DNA from: Mycolicibacterium frederiksbergense
GTDB taxonomy: Bacteria; Actinomycetota; Actinomycetes; Mycobacteriales; Mycobacteriaceae
Assembly (NCBI RefSeq): GCF_012223425.1
Contig: NZ_CP038799.1
Span: forward strand, 2,170,001 to 2,234,000
Length of the DNA stretch: 64,000 nt
Direction of reading: 5' to 3'
Each line of letters begins with the position of its first letter. Within the stretch, counting starts at the first letter, position 1. Under the pieces are notes generated by a model. It had not been told where the DNA came from. It did no database searches and saw only the letters and a list, made by a program, of their open reading frames with translations. Of the stretch, positions 1 through 17,182 are shown piece after piece. Made by a program: the position numbers and the translations under genes.

Positions 1-8363
<8,363 letters not shown>

Positions 8364-8367
<4 letters not shown>

Positions 8368-9452
8368 GCCCAGCGCGTCGCTTCCACCCCGGTGGGGAGC
8401 GACGAACGCAACGGCACATCCAGCCCGTCGTAGATCCCGGCGGGCTGGGTGGCCAGCCACTCGATGGCGCCGAGCAGCCGGTTGGCGGCGGTGGTGTTCC
8501 CGCCGTCGGCGCGGGTGCCGCCGGGCACGTCGGCGCGAGTGGTGATGGTGAGCTGCGGATCGCCGTCCACGATGACGCGGTGATCACCGACCCCCTCGTC
8601 GGGCTGCGGCCAGTCCGGCGCGCAGGTCGGGTGGATGCGGGTGATGTGCTCGATGATGACCCGCTGCGTGCCGGCGGACCAGCCGATCACCTTGAGGAAG
8701 AACGCGCCCTGGGTGCCCTTCTCGAACGGTCCCATCACCGTGTCGACGGTCTGCTCCAGCGGTAGCCGCTCGACTTCCTCGGTGATCTCGTCGATCTCGA
8801 TGCCGAGGCCGCGCCCGATCAGGCGGACGTTGCCGCCCCACACCATCGTCGGGATGGACGGCAGCAGCATCATCGGTGTCTCGTCCATGGCGCCCCCGAA
8901 CCCGCACGACACCTTGACCGCGAACGGCTGGTTGTAGGTGGAGTAGTCGAAGATCTCCTGACAGGTGATCGTCTTGATGCGGGTGCACAGGCTGGCAGCC
9001 GTCACCGCCAGGGCGTCGTTGCCCCAGCCGGGGTCGACGCCGGACACCAGCAGACTCGCGCCGCCGGCGTGGGCGGCATCGGTGAGGCGCTGCACCCATT
9101 CCGGTGGTGCCGAGCGCGGGTCGTAGAGCGAGTACAGCGACGGGGTCACCACGTGCGCCCCGGCGCGCAGCGCGCGTTCGATATCGGCGATGGCCTCGTC
9201 GGGCCGGATGTCGCCGGAGGCCATATAGGCGACGGCGTCGCCGTCGGAGAGCGCGGCGTCCACCTCGGCGGGGTCGCTGACCGCGAGAACACCGGTCTCG
9301 GCGTCCAGACCTGCGAAGGAGGCGGCGTCGCGGCCGGTCTTCTCCGCCGACGAGGTGATCAATCCGGTCAGGCTCAACCCGGGAAAGGCCACCGTCGACC
9401 GGATCGCGGTCGCACCCATATTGCCGGTTCCCCATACCACCACACGCCTCAT
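8364..9452 (-). CDS. NAD(P)-binding reductase, dihydrodipicolinate reductase-like
   Basis: About 362 residues starting MRRVVVWGTGNMG, a classic GxGxxG dinucleotide-binding loop, followed by a DapB-type N-terminal fold and a longer C-terminal domain of unknown substrate. Mycobacteria carry several such proteins with no proven reaction. Start choice: ATG at 9452, preceded by GAGG; an in-frame GTG three codons upstream (9461) is also possible. The gene converges on the PKS, and the two stop codons share the palindrome CTAG (8364-8367), so there is no room for a terminator between them. Its place between a polyphleate-type pks and fadE5 matches my memory of M. smegmatis, so a role in that lipid pathway is possible but unproven. 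Confidence 0.85.
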
Positions 9453-9600
9453 CCGCCTCACTCTAGATGGCGCGCCGCAACCATCGTGGCCAGCATCACA
9501 TTCAGCTTAGACGTGCAGCTCAGAGGATATTTTCGGGCACGATACAACGCCCGATCAACCACCGGGTTGGGCGGTGGCCGAAAATTTGCTCCCGACCGCT

Positions 9601-9628
9601 TTGCGCGGAGGTTACTCGGCGGTATAGT
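9601..9628 (+). promoter_or_regulatory. Probable sigma-A promoter of fadE5
   Basis: TTGCGC (9601-9606) and TATAGT (9623-9628) are separated by 16 bases. TATAGT fits the mycobacterial -10 consensus TANNNT. Transcription would begin near 9635, immediately at the palindrome 9636-9653, about 95 bases before the GTG start of fadE5. Confidence 0.5.
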
Positions 9629-9635
9629 TCACAGC

Positions 9636-9653
9636 AGTTACTGGTGGGTAACT
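9636..9653. promoter_or_regulatory. Palindromic operator upstream of fadE5 (AGTTAC-N6-GTAACT)
   Basis: A perfect 6-base inverted repeat with a 6-base spacer lies just downstream of the predicted -10. Its core, TTAC-N6-GTAA, recurs at 17184-17197 in the fadA2/fabG4 divergent promoter. A further half site, GTTACTC, is at 9611-9617. This size and symmetry suit a TetR-family repressor; the TetR gene at 19506-20105 is the obvious local candidate. Confidence 0.55.
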
Positions 9654-9728
9654 TAGTGCAGTCCAGACGCAAGTACCCAACCGCCGCAAGTACCAACTGC
9701 TTAGACCCAATCTCATTGAGGAGACACT

Positions 9729-11564
9729 GTGAGTCACTACAAGAGCAACGTTCGTGACCAGGTATTCGCCTTGTTCGATGTACTCGGTCTCGACAAGGCA
9801 CTCGGCGCGGGCAGCTTCGCCGACCTGGACGCCGACACCGCCCGCGAGATGATCAACGAGATGGCGCGTCTGGCCGAGGGCCCGATCGCCGCGTCGTTCG
9901 CCGACGGTGACCGCAACCCGCCGGTCTTCGATCCCGCGACGCACACCGTCACGCTGCCCGAGTCGTTCAAGAAGTCGGTCAACGCCACCATCGACGGCGG
10001 CTGGAACAAGGTTGCCCTCGACGAGGACCTGGGCGGCATGCCCGCCCCCAAGGCACTGCTGTGGGCGCTCAACGAGCACATCCTGGGCGCCAACCCGGCG
10101 GTCTGGATGTACGGCGGCGGAGCCGGTTTCGCGCAGATCTTCGCGCACAACGGCACCGAAGAGCAGAAGAAGTGGGCGGCTATCGCCTCGGAGAACAACT
10201 GGGGCGCCACCATGGTGCTCACCGAGCCCGATGCGGGCTCCGATGTGGGCGCCGGCCGCACCAAGGCCGTCAAGCAGGAGGACGGCACCTGGCACATCGA
10301 CGGTGTGAAGCGCTTCATCACCTCCGCCGACGCCGACGACCTCTTCCCCAACATTGCGCACCTGGTGCTGGCCCGTCCCGAAGGCGCAGGCCCGGGCACC
10401 AAGGGTCTGTCGCTGTTCTTCGTGCCGAAGTTCCACTTCGACTTCGAGACCGGCGAGATCGGCGAGCGCAACGGCGTCTACGTCACCAACGTCGAACACA
10501 AGATGGGCCTGAAGGTTTCGGCCACCTGTGAGCTGTCCTTCGGCCAGCACGACAAGCCCGCCGTCGGCTGGCTCGTCGGCGAGGTGCACAACGGCATCGC
10601 CCAGATGTTCGACGTCATCGAGCAGGCCCGGATGATGGTGGGCACCAAGGCCATCGCCACCCTGTCGACCGGCTACCTGAACGCGCTCGAGTACGCCAAG
10701 GACCGCGTCCAGGGTGCCGATCTGACTCAGATGACCGACAAGACCGCACCGCGGGTGACCATCACCCATCACCCGGACGTGCGTCGCTCGCTGATGACCC
10801 AGAAGTCCTACGCCGAGGGCATGCGCGCGCTGTACATGTACACCGCCACCTTCCAGGACGACGAGGTCGCCCAGGCGCTGCACGGTGTCGACGCCGACAT
10901 GGCGGTCCGGATCAACGACCTGCTGCTGCCGGTGGTCAAGGGCTTCGGCTCGGAGACCGCCTACGCCAAGCTCACCGAGAGCCTGCAGACCTTCGGTGGA
11001 TCGGGCTTCCTGCAGGACTACCCGGTCGAGCAGTACATCCGCGACGCCAAGATCGACTCGCTGTACGAGGGCACCACCGCCATCCAGGCGCAGGACTTCT
11101 TCTTCCGCAAGATCATCCGCGACAAGGGCCAGGCGCTGGCCTACCTGTCCGGTGAGATCGACAACTTCGTGAAGAACGCGACCGGCAACGGCCGCCTGAA
11201 GGCCGAGCGTGCACTGCTGGCGACCGCCTTGGAGGACGTGCAGGGCATGGCCGCCACCCTGACCGGCTACCTGATGGCCTCGCAGGAGGATCCGGCCGCC
11301 ATCTACAAGGTCGGCCTGGGTTCGGTGCGCTTCCTGATGAGCGTCGGCGACCTGGTCATCGGCTGGCTGCTGCAGCAGCAGGCCGCGGTGGCGATCGAGA
11401 AGCTCGACGCCGGCGCCACCGGTGCGGACAAGGCGTTCTACGAGGGCAAGATCGGCGCCGCGTCGTTCTTCGCCAAGAACTTCCTGCCGCTGCTGACCAG
11501 CACCCGCACGGTGCTGGAGGCGATCGACAACGAAGTGATGGAACTGGACGAAGCAGCCTTCTGA
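9729..11564 (+). CDS. fadE5: Acyl-CoA dehydrogenase FadE5
   Basis: 611 residues, the same length as I recall for M. tuberculosis Rv0244c and M. smegmatis FadE5. It is a flavoprotein that oxidises acyl-CoA to trans-2-enoyl-CoA, with broad chain-length use reported for FadE5. The acyl-CoA dehydrogenase signature [10 protein letters not shown] is at about 165-174, and the catalytic Glu is E447 in LYEGTTAIQ. The GTG start is set by GAGGAG at 9718-9723 with five bases of spacing. The M. tuberculosis order fadE5-fadA2-fabG4-htdX is kept, but 4 kb of other genes now separate fadE5 from fadA2. A promoter and palindrome lie upstream and a strong terminator downstream. A second 611-residue relative is encoded at 41157-42992. 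Confidence 0.95.
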   Translation: MSHYKSNVRDQVFALFDVLGLDKALGAGSFADLDADTAREMINEMARLAEGPIAASFADGDRNPPVFDPATHTVTLPESFKKSVNATIDGGWNKVALDEDLGGMPAPKALLWALNEHILGANPAVWMYGGGAGFAQIFAHNGTEEQKKWAAIASENNWGATMVLTEPDAGSDVGAGRTKAVKQEDGTWHIDGVKRFITSADADDLFPNIAHLVLARPEGAGPGTKGLSLFFVPKFHFDFETGEIGERNGVYVTNVEHKMGLKVSATCELSFGQHDKPAVGWLVGEVHNGIAQMFDVIEQARMMVGTKAIATLSTGYLNALEYAKDRVQGADLTQMTDKTAPRVTITHHPDVRRSLMTQKSYAEGMRALYMYTATFQDDEVAQALHGVDADMAVRINDLLLPVVKGFGSETAYAKLTESLQTFGGSGFLQDYPVEQYIRDAKIDSLYEGTTAIQAQDFFFRKIIRDKGQALAYLSGEIDNFVKNATGNGRLKAERALLATALEDVQGMAATLTGYLMASQEDPAAIYKVGLGSVRFLMSVGDLVIGWLLQQQAAVAIEKLDAGATGADKAFYEGKIGAASFFAKNFLPLLTSTRTVLEAIDNEVMELDEAAF

Positions 11565-11585
11565 TTCTCTGAGTTCCCGAAGACC

Positions 11586-11612
11586 AAGGACCCCGGCGAT
11601 CCCGGGGTCCTT
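11586..11612 (+). terminator. Rho-independent-type terminator of fadE5
   Basis: An 11-base perfect stem, AAGGACCCCGG and its reverse complement, closes a 5-base loop 21 bases after the fadE5 stop. There is no long T tract, as is common in mycobacteria. Confidence 0.75.
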
Positions 11613-11621
11613 GCATTTGGT

Positions 11622-11683
11622 GGCGAAACTCGCGTACCCGGGGTAATCCCCGCGCGAATTGGCCCCGGTACGCGAGTTTCGCC
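11622..11683. repeat. Long intergenic hairpin element A (GGCGAAACTCGCGTACC arms)
   Basis: A perfect 17-base inverted repeat (11622-11638 and 11667-11683) encloses 28 bases. The left end is identical over 23 bases to the hairpin at 41076-41098, and both end in the same AGTTTCG arm. It sits between the fadE5 terminator and the ClpP pair, so it marks the left edge of the accessory block. Confidence 0.75.
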
Positions 11684-11746
11684 GAGGCGTTCTGCTCACA
11701 GCAGCACCGCAGGCGCAGAAGGCAGCTCACCCGGCACAGTCGAGGC

Positions 11747-12346
11747 ATGACCGAGAAACCACCACCGTTCGGCCGTCAGTTGCGCGAGGACCTGTACCGC
11801 AAGCGAGTGCTCGTGCTCGACGGCGCCCTCGACGATGACAACGGCGCCGTGCTGATGACACAACTGCTGACGCTGGGTTCCGAATCCGATGACGATGTTG
11901 CCCTGTGGATCCACTCCCCCGGCGGCTCGGTGCCCGCCATGCTGGCGATCCGCGACGTGATGGCGCTGATACCCGCCGACGTGTCCACCCTGGCGCTCGG
12001 ACTGGCCTGCAGTGCAGGCCAATTCCTGCTCTCATCCGGGACGCCGGGTAAGCGCTTCGCGCTGCCGCACGCACGCATCCTGATGCACCAGGGCTCGGCG
12101 GGCATCGCCGGATCGGCGGTCGAGGTGGAGGTGCAGGCCGATGATCTGCGGCACACCCGCGACACCGTGCTGGCGATCATCGCCGCCGATACCGGCCAGG
12201 ACGTCGAGCGCATCTTCACCGACTCGCTGCATGACCGCTGGTTCACCGCCGAGCAGGCACACGCCTACGGCTTCATCGATCACATCGTCGGCGAGTTCGC
12301 ACAGATCGCCCCGAATCGCAAGCAGCCCTTCGGAATCGGAGTCTGA
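11747..12346 (+). CDS. ClpP-family serine protease subunit, catalytic triad intact
   Basis: 199 residues with the ClpP fold. The triad aligns as S89 (GLACSAGQ), H114 (ILMHQG) and D163 (LHDRWF), and SPGG (57-60) forms the oxyanion region. It therefore looks proteolytically active. It is clearly not the core mycobacterial ClpP1 or ClpP2, which are encoded beside clpX elsewhere: the sequence is divergent (HQGSAG in place of HQP, short N-terminus) and the context differs. The ATG at 11747 follows only a weak GAGG. The next ClpP paralog begins 66 bases downstream, linked by a 22-codon frame. The pair probably forms a mixed tetradecamer; its AAA+ partner is unknown. Confidence 0.9.
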   Translation: MTEKPPPFGRQLREDLYRKRVLVLDGALDDDNGAVLMTQLLTLGSESDDDVALWIHSPGGSVPAMLAIRDVMALIPADVSTLALGLACSAGQFLLSSGTPGKRFALPHARILMHQGSAGIAGSAVEVEVQADDLRHTRDTVLAIIAADTGQDVERIFTDSLHDRWFTAEQAHAYGFIDHIVGEFAQIAPNRKQPFGIGV

Positions 12347-12347
12347 C

Positions 12348-12416
12348 ATGAGTGAGACTTGCCGAACGAATCGACAGATGGCATGCGGGACCCGAGCCTG
12401 CGAGGGAGCCGCATGA
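12348..12416 (+). CDS. Possible 22-residue coupling peptide between the ClpP genes
   Basis: The ATG lies one base after the stop of the upstream clpP (TGACATG). The frame of 22 codons includes three Cys codons, and its TGA overlaps the ATG of the downstream clpP (ATGA at 12413-12416). The arrangement is what a translational-coupling ORF looks like. Nothing in the peptide resembles a known family, and it may simply hand ribosomes from one gene to the next. Confidence 0.35.
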   Translation: MSETCRTNRQMACGTRACEGAA

Positions 12417-13003
12417 GCACATACACCATCCCCAATGTGATCGCCCGCAGTTCCCACGGCGAACGCATCATGGACGTCTACTCACATCTGCTGACCGAGC
12501 GCATCGTCTATCTCGGCACCGCCATCGATTCCGGTGTCGCCAATGCCCTCATCGCACAGCTGCTGCACCTGGAGGCCGACAACCCGGAGCAGGAGATCGG
12601 GCTGTACATCAATTCCGAGGGCGGTGACCTGTCGGCGATGCTCGCCGTGTACGACACCATGCGCTTCATCAAGGCCCCGGTGGCAACCACCTGCGTCGGG
12701 CAGGCCGTGGCGACCGGGGCGGTGCTGCTGGCCGCGGGTGAGCCCGGCCGGCGTTCGGTGCTGCCGCACACCAGGGTGGTGCTGCACCAGCCGGCCGCCC
12801 AGGGCCGCGGCACCATCCCGGATCTGATCCTGCAGGCCGATGAGGTGGTCCGGATGCGCAATCAGCTCGAATCGATCCTGTCCCGGCACACCGGCCGCGG
12901 CGTCGAGCAACTCCGCCACGACACCGACCGGGACCGGGTGTTCGACGCCGAAGGTGCGGTGGCCTACGGACTGGCCGATCGCGTGCTCGATCAGCGCGTC
13001 TAA
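12413..13003 (+). CDS. ClpP paralog lacking the catalytic Ser (ClpR-like)
   Basis: 196 residues, clearly related to ClpP2 ([24 protein letters not shown]...[20 protein letters not shown]). At the nucleophile position, ClpP2 has GQAASA and this protein has GQAVAT: codon 100 (12710-12712, GCG) is Ala. The His (H125) and Asp (D174) remain. It cannot hydrolyse peptides by the usual mechanism, so it is probably a structural or regulatory ring subunit like cyanobacterial or plastid ClpR. The ATG at 12413 follows GAGGGAG and overlaps the preceding small frame; a TTG at 12359 would add 18 residues. Its stop overlaps that of the convergent regulator gene. Confidence 0.9.
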   Translation: MSTYTIPNVIARSSHGERIMDVYSHLLTERIVYLGTAIDSGVANALIAQLLHLEADNPEQEIGLYINSEGGDLSAMLAVYDTMRFIKAPVATTCVGQAVATGAVLLAAGEPGRRSVLPHTRVVLHQPAAQGRGTIPDLILQADEVVRMRNQLESILSRHTGRGVEQLRHDTDRDRVFDAEGAVAYGLADRVLDQRV

Positions 13004-13359
13004 GCGGCCAGCAGGGTCGCGCCGCCGGCCCCTCCAGCGGGCGGGAGCGTAGCGACCCGGGAAGTCGAGAGAGTCGGGCGCCGGGTGAGATCCGCCGAGA
13101 TGCCGCCCAGCAGCCGCCCGAGGTCGATGTTCAGTGCGCCGCACACGGCGGCGATCATCTCGCTCGACGGCTCCTTGCGGCCCCGCTCGATCTCGGAGAG
13201 GTACTGCGGTGACACCCCGGCGCGGGCCGCGACGTCGACCAACCTGGCGCCGCGGCGCCGGCGGGTGTCACGCAGACGCCGACCGAGGACTTCACGCCAC
13301 AGGGGTTCGGGCTCACGCGGCCGCCTGCGGTCCGGGTGGATCGGAAGGATGTCGCCCAT
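13000..13359 (-). CDS. XRE-family regulator, ClgR-like
   Basis: 119 residues. A Cro/C1 helix-turn-helix spans roughly residues 20-80 ([41 protein letters not shown]). [11 protein letters not shown] is also the recognition-helix sequence of ClgR, the activator of clp genes in actinobacteria. The tail is Ala/Gly-rich and may serve for proteolytic turnover, as reported for ClgR. Start: ATG at 13359. The gene converges on the ClpP pair with overlapping stops, so the pair and a ClgR-type protein form a unit. Control of the neighbouring clp genes is an inference; I see no certain ClgR box. Confidence 0.85.
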   Translation of the reverse strand: MGDILPIHPDRRRPREPEPLWREVLGRRLRDTRRRRGARLVDVAARAGVSPQYLSEIERGRKEPSSEMIAAVCGALNIDLGRLLGGISADLTRRPTLSTSRVATLPPAGGAGGATLLAA

Positions 13360-13567
13360 GCCAGTATCTTCGCCGCATCCATCGGTCTGCGGCGCGCTGT
13401 TCACCATGGGCAGAAGACATGTGGGCGGGTTCGGGAGGACTTGTCGGTCTTTCGACCTCGAGGGCGTCCTCACATACCTTTCGGTATCTCGCGCGGCCGG
13501 AGTTTCACCTCGTCCCGGCTCTTTGGATCTGTCTCTCCCGAACCCGTCGTGCGGTCGACTGTACGCC

Positions 13568-13583
13568 TGTGACGACGATCACA
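13568..13583. promoter_or_regulatory. CRP-like site TGTGA-N6-TCACA
   Basis: A perfect match to the mycobacterial CRP core, lying across the 3' end of the luciferase-like gene and about 210 bases before the start of the ClgR-like gene. The only promoter it could serve directly is that of the regulator. The distance is long, so it may be fortuitous. Confidence 0.35.
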
Positions 13584-14526
13584 CCAGGGGTTTTTCGGCA
13601 CCTTGCAGATCGACGTCCAGCGCCCGCAACAAGGCCCGCGTCCGGTCTCTGACCTCGGGTGACCGGTCGTAGACCACGCCCACATATTCGTGCACGCCGG
13701 CGGCGCGCAGCTCGTCGATGCGGGCGGTCACCGTCTCCTCGTCCCCGATCAGGACGGCATCTTCGGGGCCGGCGTAGCCCTCCCGGTCGAGCATGGCCCG
13801 GTAGGAGGGCAGGTGCCCGTACATCGCGAACTGCTCGGCAGCCTGCGACCGCGCGCCGTCGACATCGTCGGTGACGCTGATCGGTAGCGCGGCCACCACC
13901 CGGACCGAACGCCCCTCGGGTGCGGCCGCGGCGCGCAGCGCCGGCCCGACATGCTCGGCCAGCGTCTTCGGCCCGGTCATCCACGTGACGGTCCCCGAGG
14001 TGCGCCGCCCGGCGATCTTCAACAGCTGCGGACCGAGCGCGGCGATGTACACATCGGGCTGTGCGGCGCCCGGGATCTGCAGCGCACCGCGGGTTGTGTA
14101 GATCTCCCCGGGCGCGTCGGCGGGCTCACCGGCCAGCAGCGGCAGCAGTCCATCCAGATACTCGTTGAGCCGTCGCACCGACCGATCCCACGGAATGCCC
14201 CACATGCCTTCGGTGACGGCCGCGTGGGTCATTCCGAGGCCGAGGATGAAGCGGCCGCCGGCGATCAGATTCAGCGTCAGGGCGCGCTGGGCCAACTGCA
14301 TCGGATGCTGATTCTGGATCGGCACCACGCCGGTGCCGACCTCGATGGTGTCGACCTCGCGCAGGGCCACCGCCAGGACGGTCAGCAGGTCCGGCTCGTA
14401 GGGCATCTGCGTCATCCAGATCCGGCGGAACCCCTCGTCGCGCAGCTTGGCGAATTCCGACACGACGCCGTCGACGAGGGATGTGGCGCCCGATCCGGAC
14501 AGTGACCCGAGGATGCTTATCTGCAT
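13579..14526 (-). CDS. Luciferase-like (probably F420-dependent) oxidoreductase
   Basis: 315 residues. The N-terminus MQISILG and the pattern EVGTGVVPIQNQHPMQLAQRALTLN ... GRFILGLGMTHA are typical of the luciferase-like monooxygenase family. In mycobacteria most such single-subunit members use cofactor F420. The C-terminal part, with YAGPEDAVLIGDEE then a sensor-like ARIDELRAAGV, fits the same family. The substrate is unknown. Start: ATG at 14526; a second in-frame ATG at 14535 is possible. The divergent transporter gene starts only 24 bases away, so both promoters must overlap the coding starts, or one transcript is leaderless. Confidence 0.85.
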   Translation of the reverse strand: MQISILGSLSGSGATSLVDGVVSEFAKLRDEGFRRIWMTQMPYEPDLLTVLAVALREVDTIEVGTGVVPIQNQHPMQLAQRALTLNLIAGGRFILGLGMTHAAVTEGMWGIPWDRSVRRLNEYLDGLLPLLAGEPADAPGEIYTTRGALQIPGAAQPDVYIAALGPQLLKIAGRRTSGTVTWMTGPKTLAEHVGPALRAAAAPEGRSVRVVAALPISVTDDVDGARSQAAEQFAMYGHLPSYRAMLDREGYAGPEDAVLIGDEETVTARIDELRAAGVHEYVGVVYDRSPEVRDRTRALLRALDVDLQGAEKPLV

Positions 14527-14550
14527 GCTCCTCATGATGCCCGCCGCGCG

Positions 14551-15666
14551 ATGACCGAAACCGGGAGTCGGCTGGGAAACTTCGGCCCGAACTGGTTCTC
14601 GTCGGTGATGGGTACCGGGATCCTCGTCGTGGCCGGTGCCACGCTGCCGGCGCAACCACCCGGGCTGCGGGTGTTCACCGAGATCGTCTGGGTGTGCGCG
14701 GCGGTGCTGCTGGTGGCGCTCATCATTGCTGTCACCGTGCAGTGGTTCCGCCACCCCACCGTCGCCCGCGGGCACGCGCGCAATCCGCAGATGGCGCATT
14801 TCTACGGTGCCGCGCCGATGGCGCTGCTGACTGTGGGGTCCGGCACCATGCTGGTCGGCAAGGATCTGATCGGCGAGAGCCTGGCCGTCGACATCAACTG
14901 GGTGCTGTGGACGGCGGGCACCATCGGCGGGCTGTTCACCGCGATGACCATCCCGTACCTGATGTTCACCCAACTCAACGTCGGCCCGGACGCCGCCTTC
15001 GGCGGGTGGTTGATGCCGGTCGTGCCGCCGATGGTCTCCGCGGCAGTGGGGGCGATGCTGATCCCGCACATGGCGGCGGGCACCGGCCGCACCACCATGT
15101 TCTACGGCTGCCTCGCGATGTTCGGGTTGTCCCTGATCGCGGCGCTGATCATCATCACGATGATCTGGAGCCGGCTGGCGCTGTACGGGACCTCCGGCAC
15201 CGCACGGGTCCCGACCCTGTGGATCGTGCTCGGGCCGCTGGGCCAGTCGATCACGGTGGCGGGGCTGCTCGCCACCCATGCTCACCTGGCCGTCGCGCCG
15301 GAACTCGCGGCCGGCACGGAGATCTTCGCGATCCTGTTCGGGGTGCCGGTGTGGGGTTTCTGTGTGCTGTGGATCGGGCTGGCCGCCGCGCTGACCGTGC
15401 GCACCCTGCGCCGCGGGATGCCGTTCGCGCTGACCTGGTGGAGTCTGACGTTTCCGGTCGGCACGTTCGTCACCGGCACCACGCAGTTGGCGGTGCACAC
15501 CGGACTGCCGGCTTTCGAGGTGGCCGCCTCGGCGGCCTACGCCGGCCTGTTGTGCACGTGGGCGCTGGTCGCGGTCCGGACTGCGCGCGGCAGCCTGGCC
15601 GGCAGCCTGTTCGCCCCGCCCGGAGCGGGACCGGTCACCGCGTCCAAGGACGTGCGCGAAAAATAG
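14551..15666 (+). CDS. TDT-family (TehA/SLAC1-type) membrane transporter
   Basis: 371 residues with about ten hydrophobic segments. It opens with NFGPNWFSSVMGTGI, the signature of the tellurite-resistance/dicarboxylate transporter (TDT) family, whose members move dicarboxylates, sulfite or anions. Substrate cannot be read from sequence. The gene is divergent from the luciferase-like gene and is followed by a 13-base-pair terminator hairpin. It is the last gene of the block inserted between fadE5 and fadA2. Confidence 0.88.
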   Translation: MTETGSRLGNFGPNWFSSVMGTGILVVAGATLPAQPPGLRVFTEIVWVCAAVLLVALIIAVTVQWFRHPTVARGHARNPQMAHFYGAAPMALLTVGSGTMLVGKDLIGESLAVDINWVLWTAGTIGGLFTAMTIPYLMFTQLNVGPDAAFGGWLMPVVPPMVSAAVGAMLIPHMAAGTGRTTMFYGCLAMFGLSLIAALIIITMIWSRLALYGTSGTARVPTLWIVLGPLGQSITVAGLLATHAHLAVAPELAAGTEIFAILFGVPVWGFCVLWIGLAAALTVRTLRRGMPFALTWWSLTFPVGTFVTGTTQLAVHTGLPAFEVAASAAYAGLLCTWALVAVRTARGSLAGSLFAPPGAGPVTASKDVREK

Positions 15667-15673
15667 AGAAGCC

Positions 15674-15713
15674 CCGTGTTGCCGTCGGGTCGGGGGGTCA
15701 GACGGCAACACGG
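15674..15713 (+). terminator. Terminator hairpin after the TDT transporter
   Basis: A perfect 13-base stem (CCGTGTTGCCGTC at 15674-15686 with its complement at 15701-15713) closes a 14-base G-rich loop, 7 bases after the stop codon. Confidence 0.75.
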
Positions 15714-15792
15714 AGCTATCCCATGTATCGACGGTGCTCCGGCGAGCGTTACACCGAATCCGAAAAACTTTTTCTGCAACTTTCCGAGCCGG

Positions 15793-15853
15793 GCCGAAAC
15801 TGTATTCCAGCAGGGAAAATGCGAGTGGACACCGTCCGGAATACAGTTTCGGC
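15793..15853. repeat. Long intergenic hairpin element C (GCCGAAACTGTATTCC arms)
   Basis: A perfect 16-base inverted repeat (15793-15808 and 15838-15853) around 29 bases, 6 bases before the fadA2 stop codon. The terminal CGAAACT and AGTTTCG match elements A and B, but the inner arm differs. It may act as a bidirectional terminator; it also marks the right edge of the accessory block. Confidence 0.7.
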
Positions 15854-15859
15854 GAGGAC

Positions 15860-17161
15860 CTAGGCCTCCAGGATGGCCGTCACACCCTGGCCACCGGCGG
15901 CGCAGACCGAGATCAGGCCGCGCACCGGCTGCCCGGTTTCCTTCTTTTTCTCGGCCAGCTGCTTGGCCAGCTGGGCGACGATGCGCCCGCCCGTCGCGGC
16001 GAACGGGTGCCCGGCGGCCAGCGAGGAGCCGTTGACGTTGAGCTTGCTGCGGTCGATGGCGCCCAGCGGGGCGTCCAGGCCGAGCCGGCCCTTGCAGTAG
16101 TCCGGAGACTCCCAGGCCGCCAGCGTGGCCAGCACCACGGAGGCGAAAGCCTCGTGGATCTCGTAGAAGTCGAAGTCCTGCAGGGTCAGGCCGTTGCGGG
16201 CGAGCAGCCGGGGCACCGCGTAGGTCGGCGCCATCAGCAGCCCGTCGGGACCGTTGACGTAGTCGACCGCGGCGGTCTCTCCGTCGACGAAGTAGGCCAG
16301 CACCGGCAGGTTGCGCTCGGCGGCCCACTCCTCGCTTGCCAGCAAGGCCACCGAGGCGCCATCGGTCAACGGCGTGGAATTGCCGGCCGTCATGGTCGCG
16401 TCGCCGTTGCGGACCCCGAAGACCGGCTTGAGCTTGGCCAGCTTCTCGGCCGACGAATCGGGGCGCAGGTTGTTGTCGCGGTAGACCCCGAGGAACGGGG
16501 TGACCAGATCATCGAAGAACCCGCGGTCGTAGGCGGCGGCCATGTTGCGGTGGCTGGCCGCGGCCAGCTCGTCCTGGTCGACGCGCTTGACGCCCATCTC
16601 CTTGGCGGTGATGGCGGCGTGCTCGCCCATCGACAGCCCGGTGCGGGGTTCGCCGTTGGTGGGGATCTCCACCCCGAGGGCCGCGGGCAGCTTGCCGACC
16701 AGCTTGAGGCGGTCGAGGTTGGACTTGGCGCGGCGCACGCTGAGCAGCACGCCGCGCAGATCATCGCCGAAGGCGATGGGCGCGTCCGAGGTGGTGTCCA
16801 CGCCACCGGCGGCCGCCACCTGATAGCGGCCGCGGGCGATACCGTCGGCGGCCGCGATCGCCGCTTGCAGGCCGGTGCCGCAGGCCTGCTGCAGGTCGAA
16901 GGCCGGGGTGTAGGGCGACAGTGAGCTGCCCAGCACGCTCTCGCGCATCAGGTTGAAATCGCGGCTGTGCTTGAGCACGGCGCCCCCGATCACGGCGTCG
17001 AGCTTCTCGCCGCGCAGGCTGAACCGTTCGGCGAGGCCGTCGAGGACGGCGGTGAACATGTCCTGGTTGGAGGCGTTCGCGTAGGCGCCGTCGGAGCGGA
17101 CGAACGGGATCCGGTTTCCGCCGAGGACGGCGACGCGACGGTCATTGGTTTCTGAAGGCAT
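15860..17161 (-). CDS. fadA2: Acetyl-CoA acetyltransferase / thiolase FadA2
   Basis: 433 residues of the thiolase family; it cleaves 3-ketoacyl-CoA, or condenses acetyl-CoA in reverse. The nucleophilic Cys is in [12 protein letters not shown], the active-site His in [12 protein letters not shown], and the second Cys in CAAGGQG near the C-terminus. Start: ATG at 17161. It is divergent from fabG4 across 46 bases that contain a palindromic operator, as for Rv0243/Rv0242c. A likely -10 hexamer TAACCT lies 6 bases before the ATG, suggesting a leaderless message. Confidence 0.93.
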   Translation of the reverse strand: MPSETNDRRVAVLGGNRIPFVRSDGAYANASNQDMFTAVLDGLAERFSLRGEKLDAVIGGAVLKHSRDFNLMRESVLGSSLSPYTPAFDLQQACGTGLQAAIAAADGIARGRYQVAAAGGVDTTSDAPIAFGDDLRGVLLSVRRAKSNLDRLKLVGKLPAALGVEIPTNGEPRTGLSMGEHAAITAKEMGVKRVDQDELAAASHRNMAAAYDRGFFDDLVTPFLGVYRDNNLRPDSSAEKLAKLKPVFGVRNGDATMTAGNSTPLTDGASVALLASEEWAAERNLPVLAYFVDGETAAVDYVNGPDGLLMAPTYAVPRLLARNGLTLQDFDFYEIHEAFASVVLATLAAWESPDYCKGRLGLDAPLGAIDRSKLNVNGSSLAAGHPFAATGGRIVAQLAKQLAEKKKETGQPVRGLISVCAAGGQGVTAILEA

Positions 17162-17182
17162 GGCCCAAGGTTACCCGCTAAC

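Noticed and set aside
9612..11699. A 695-codon minus-strand frame over fadE5
   Set aside because: It is the antisense shadow of a full-length, motif-complete FadE5.
11747..13003. The pair as the essential core clpP1-clpP2 operon
   Set aside because: The second subunit lacks the Ser, sequences diverge from ClpP1/ClpP2, and neither tig nor clpX is adjacent.
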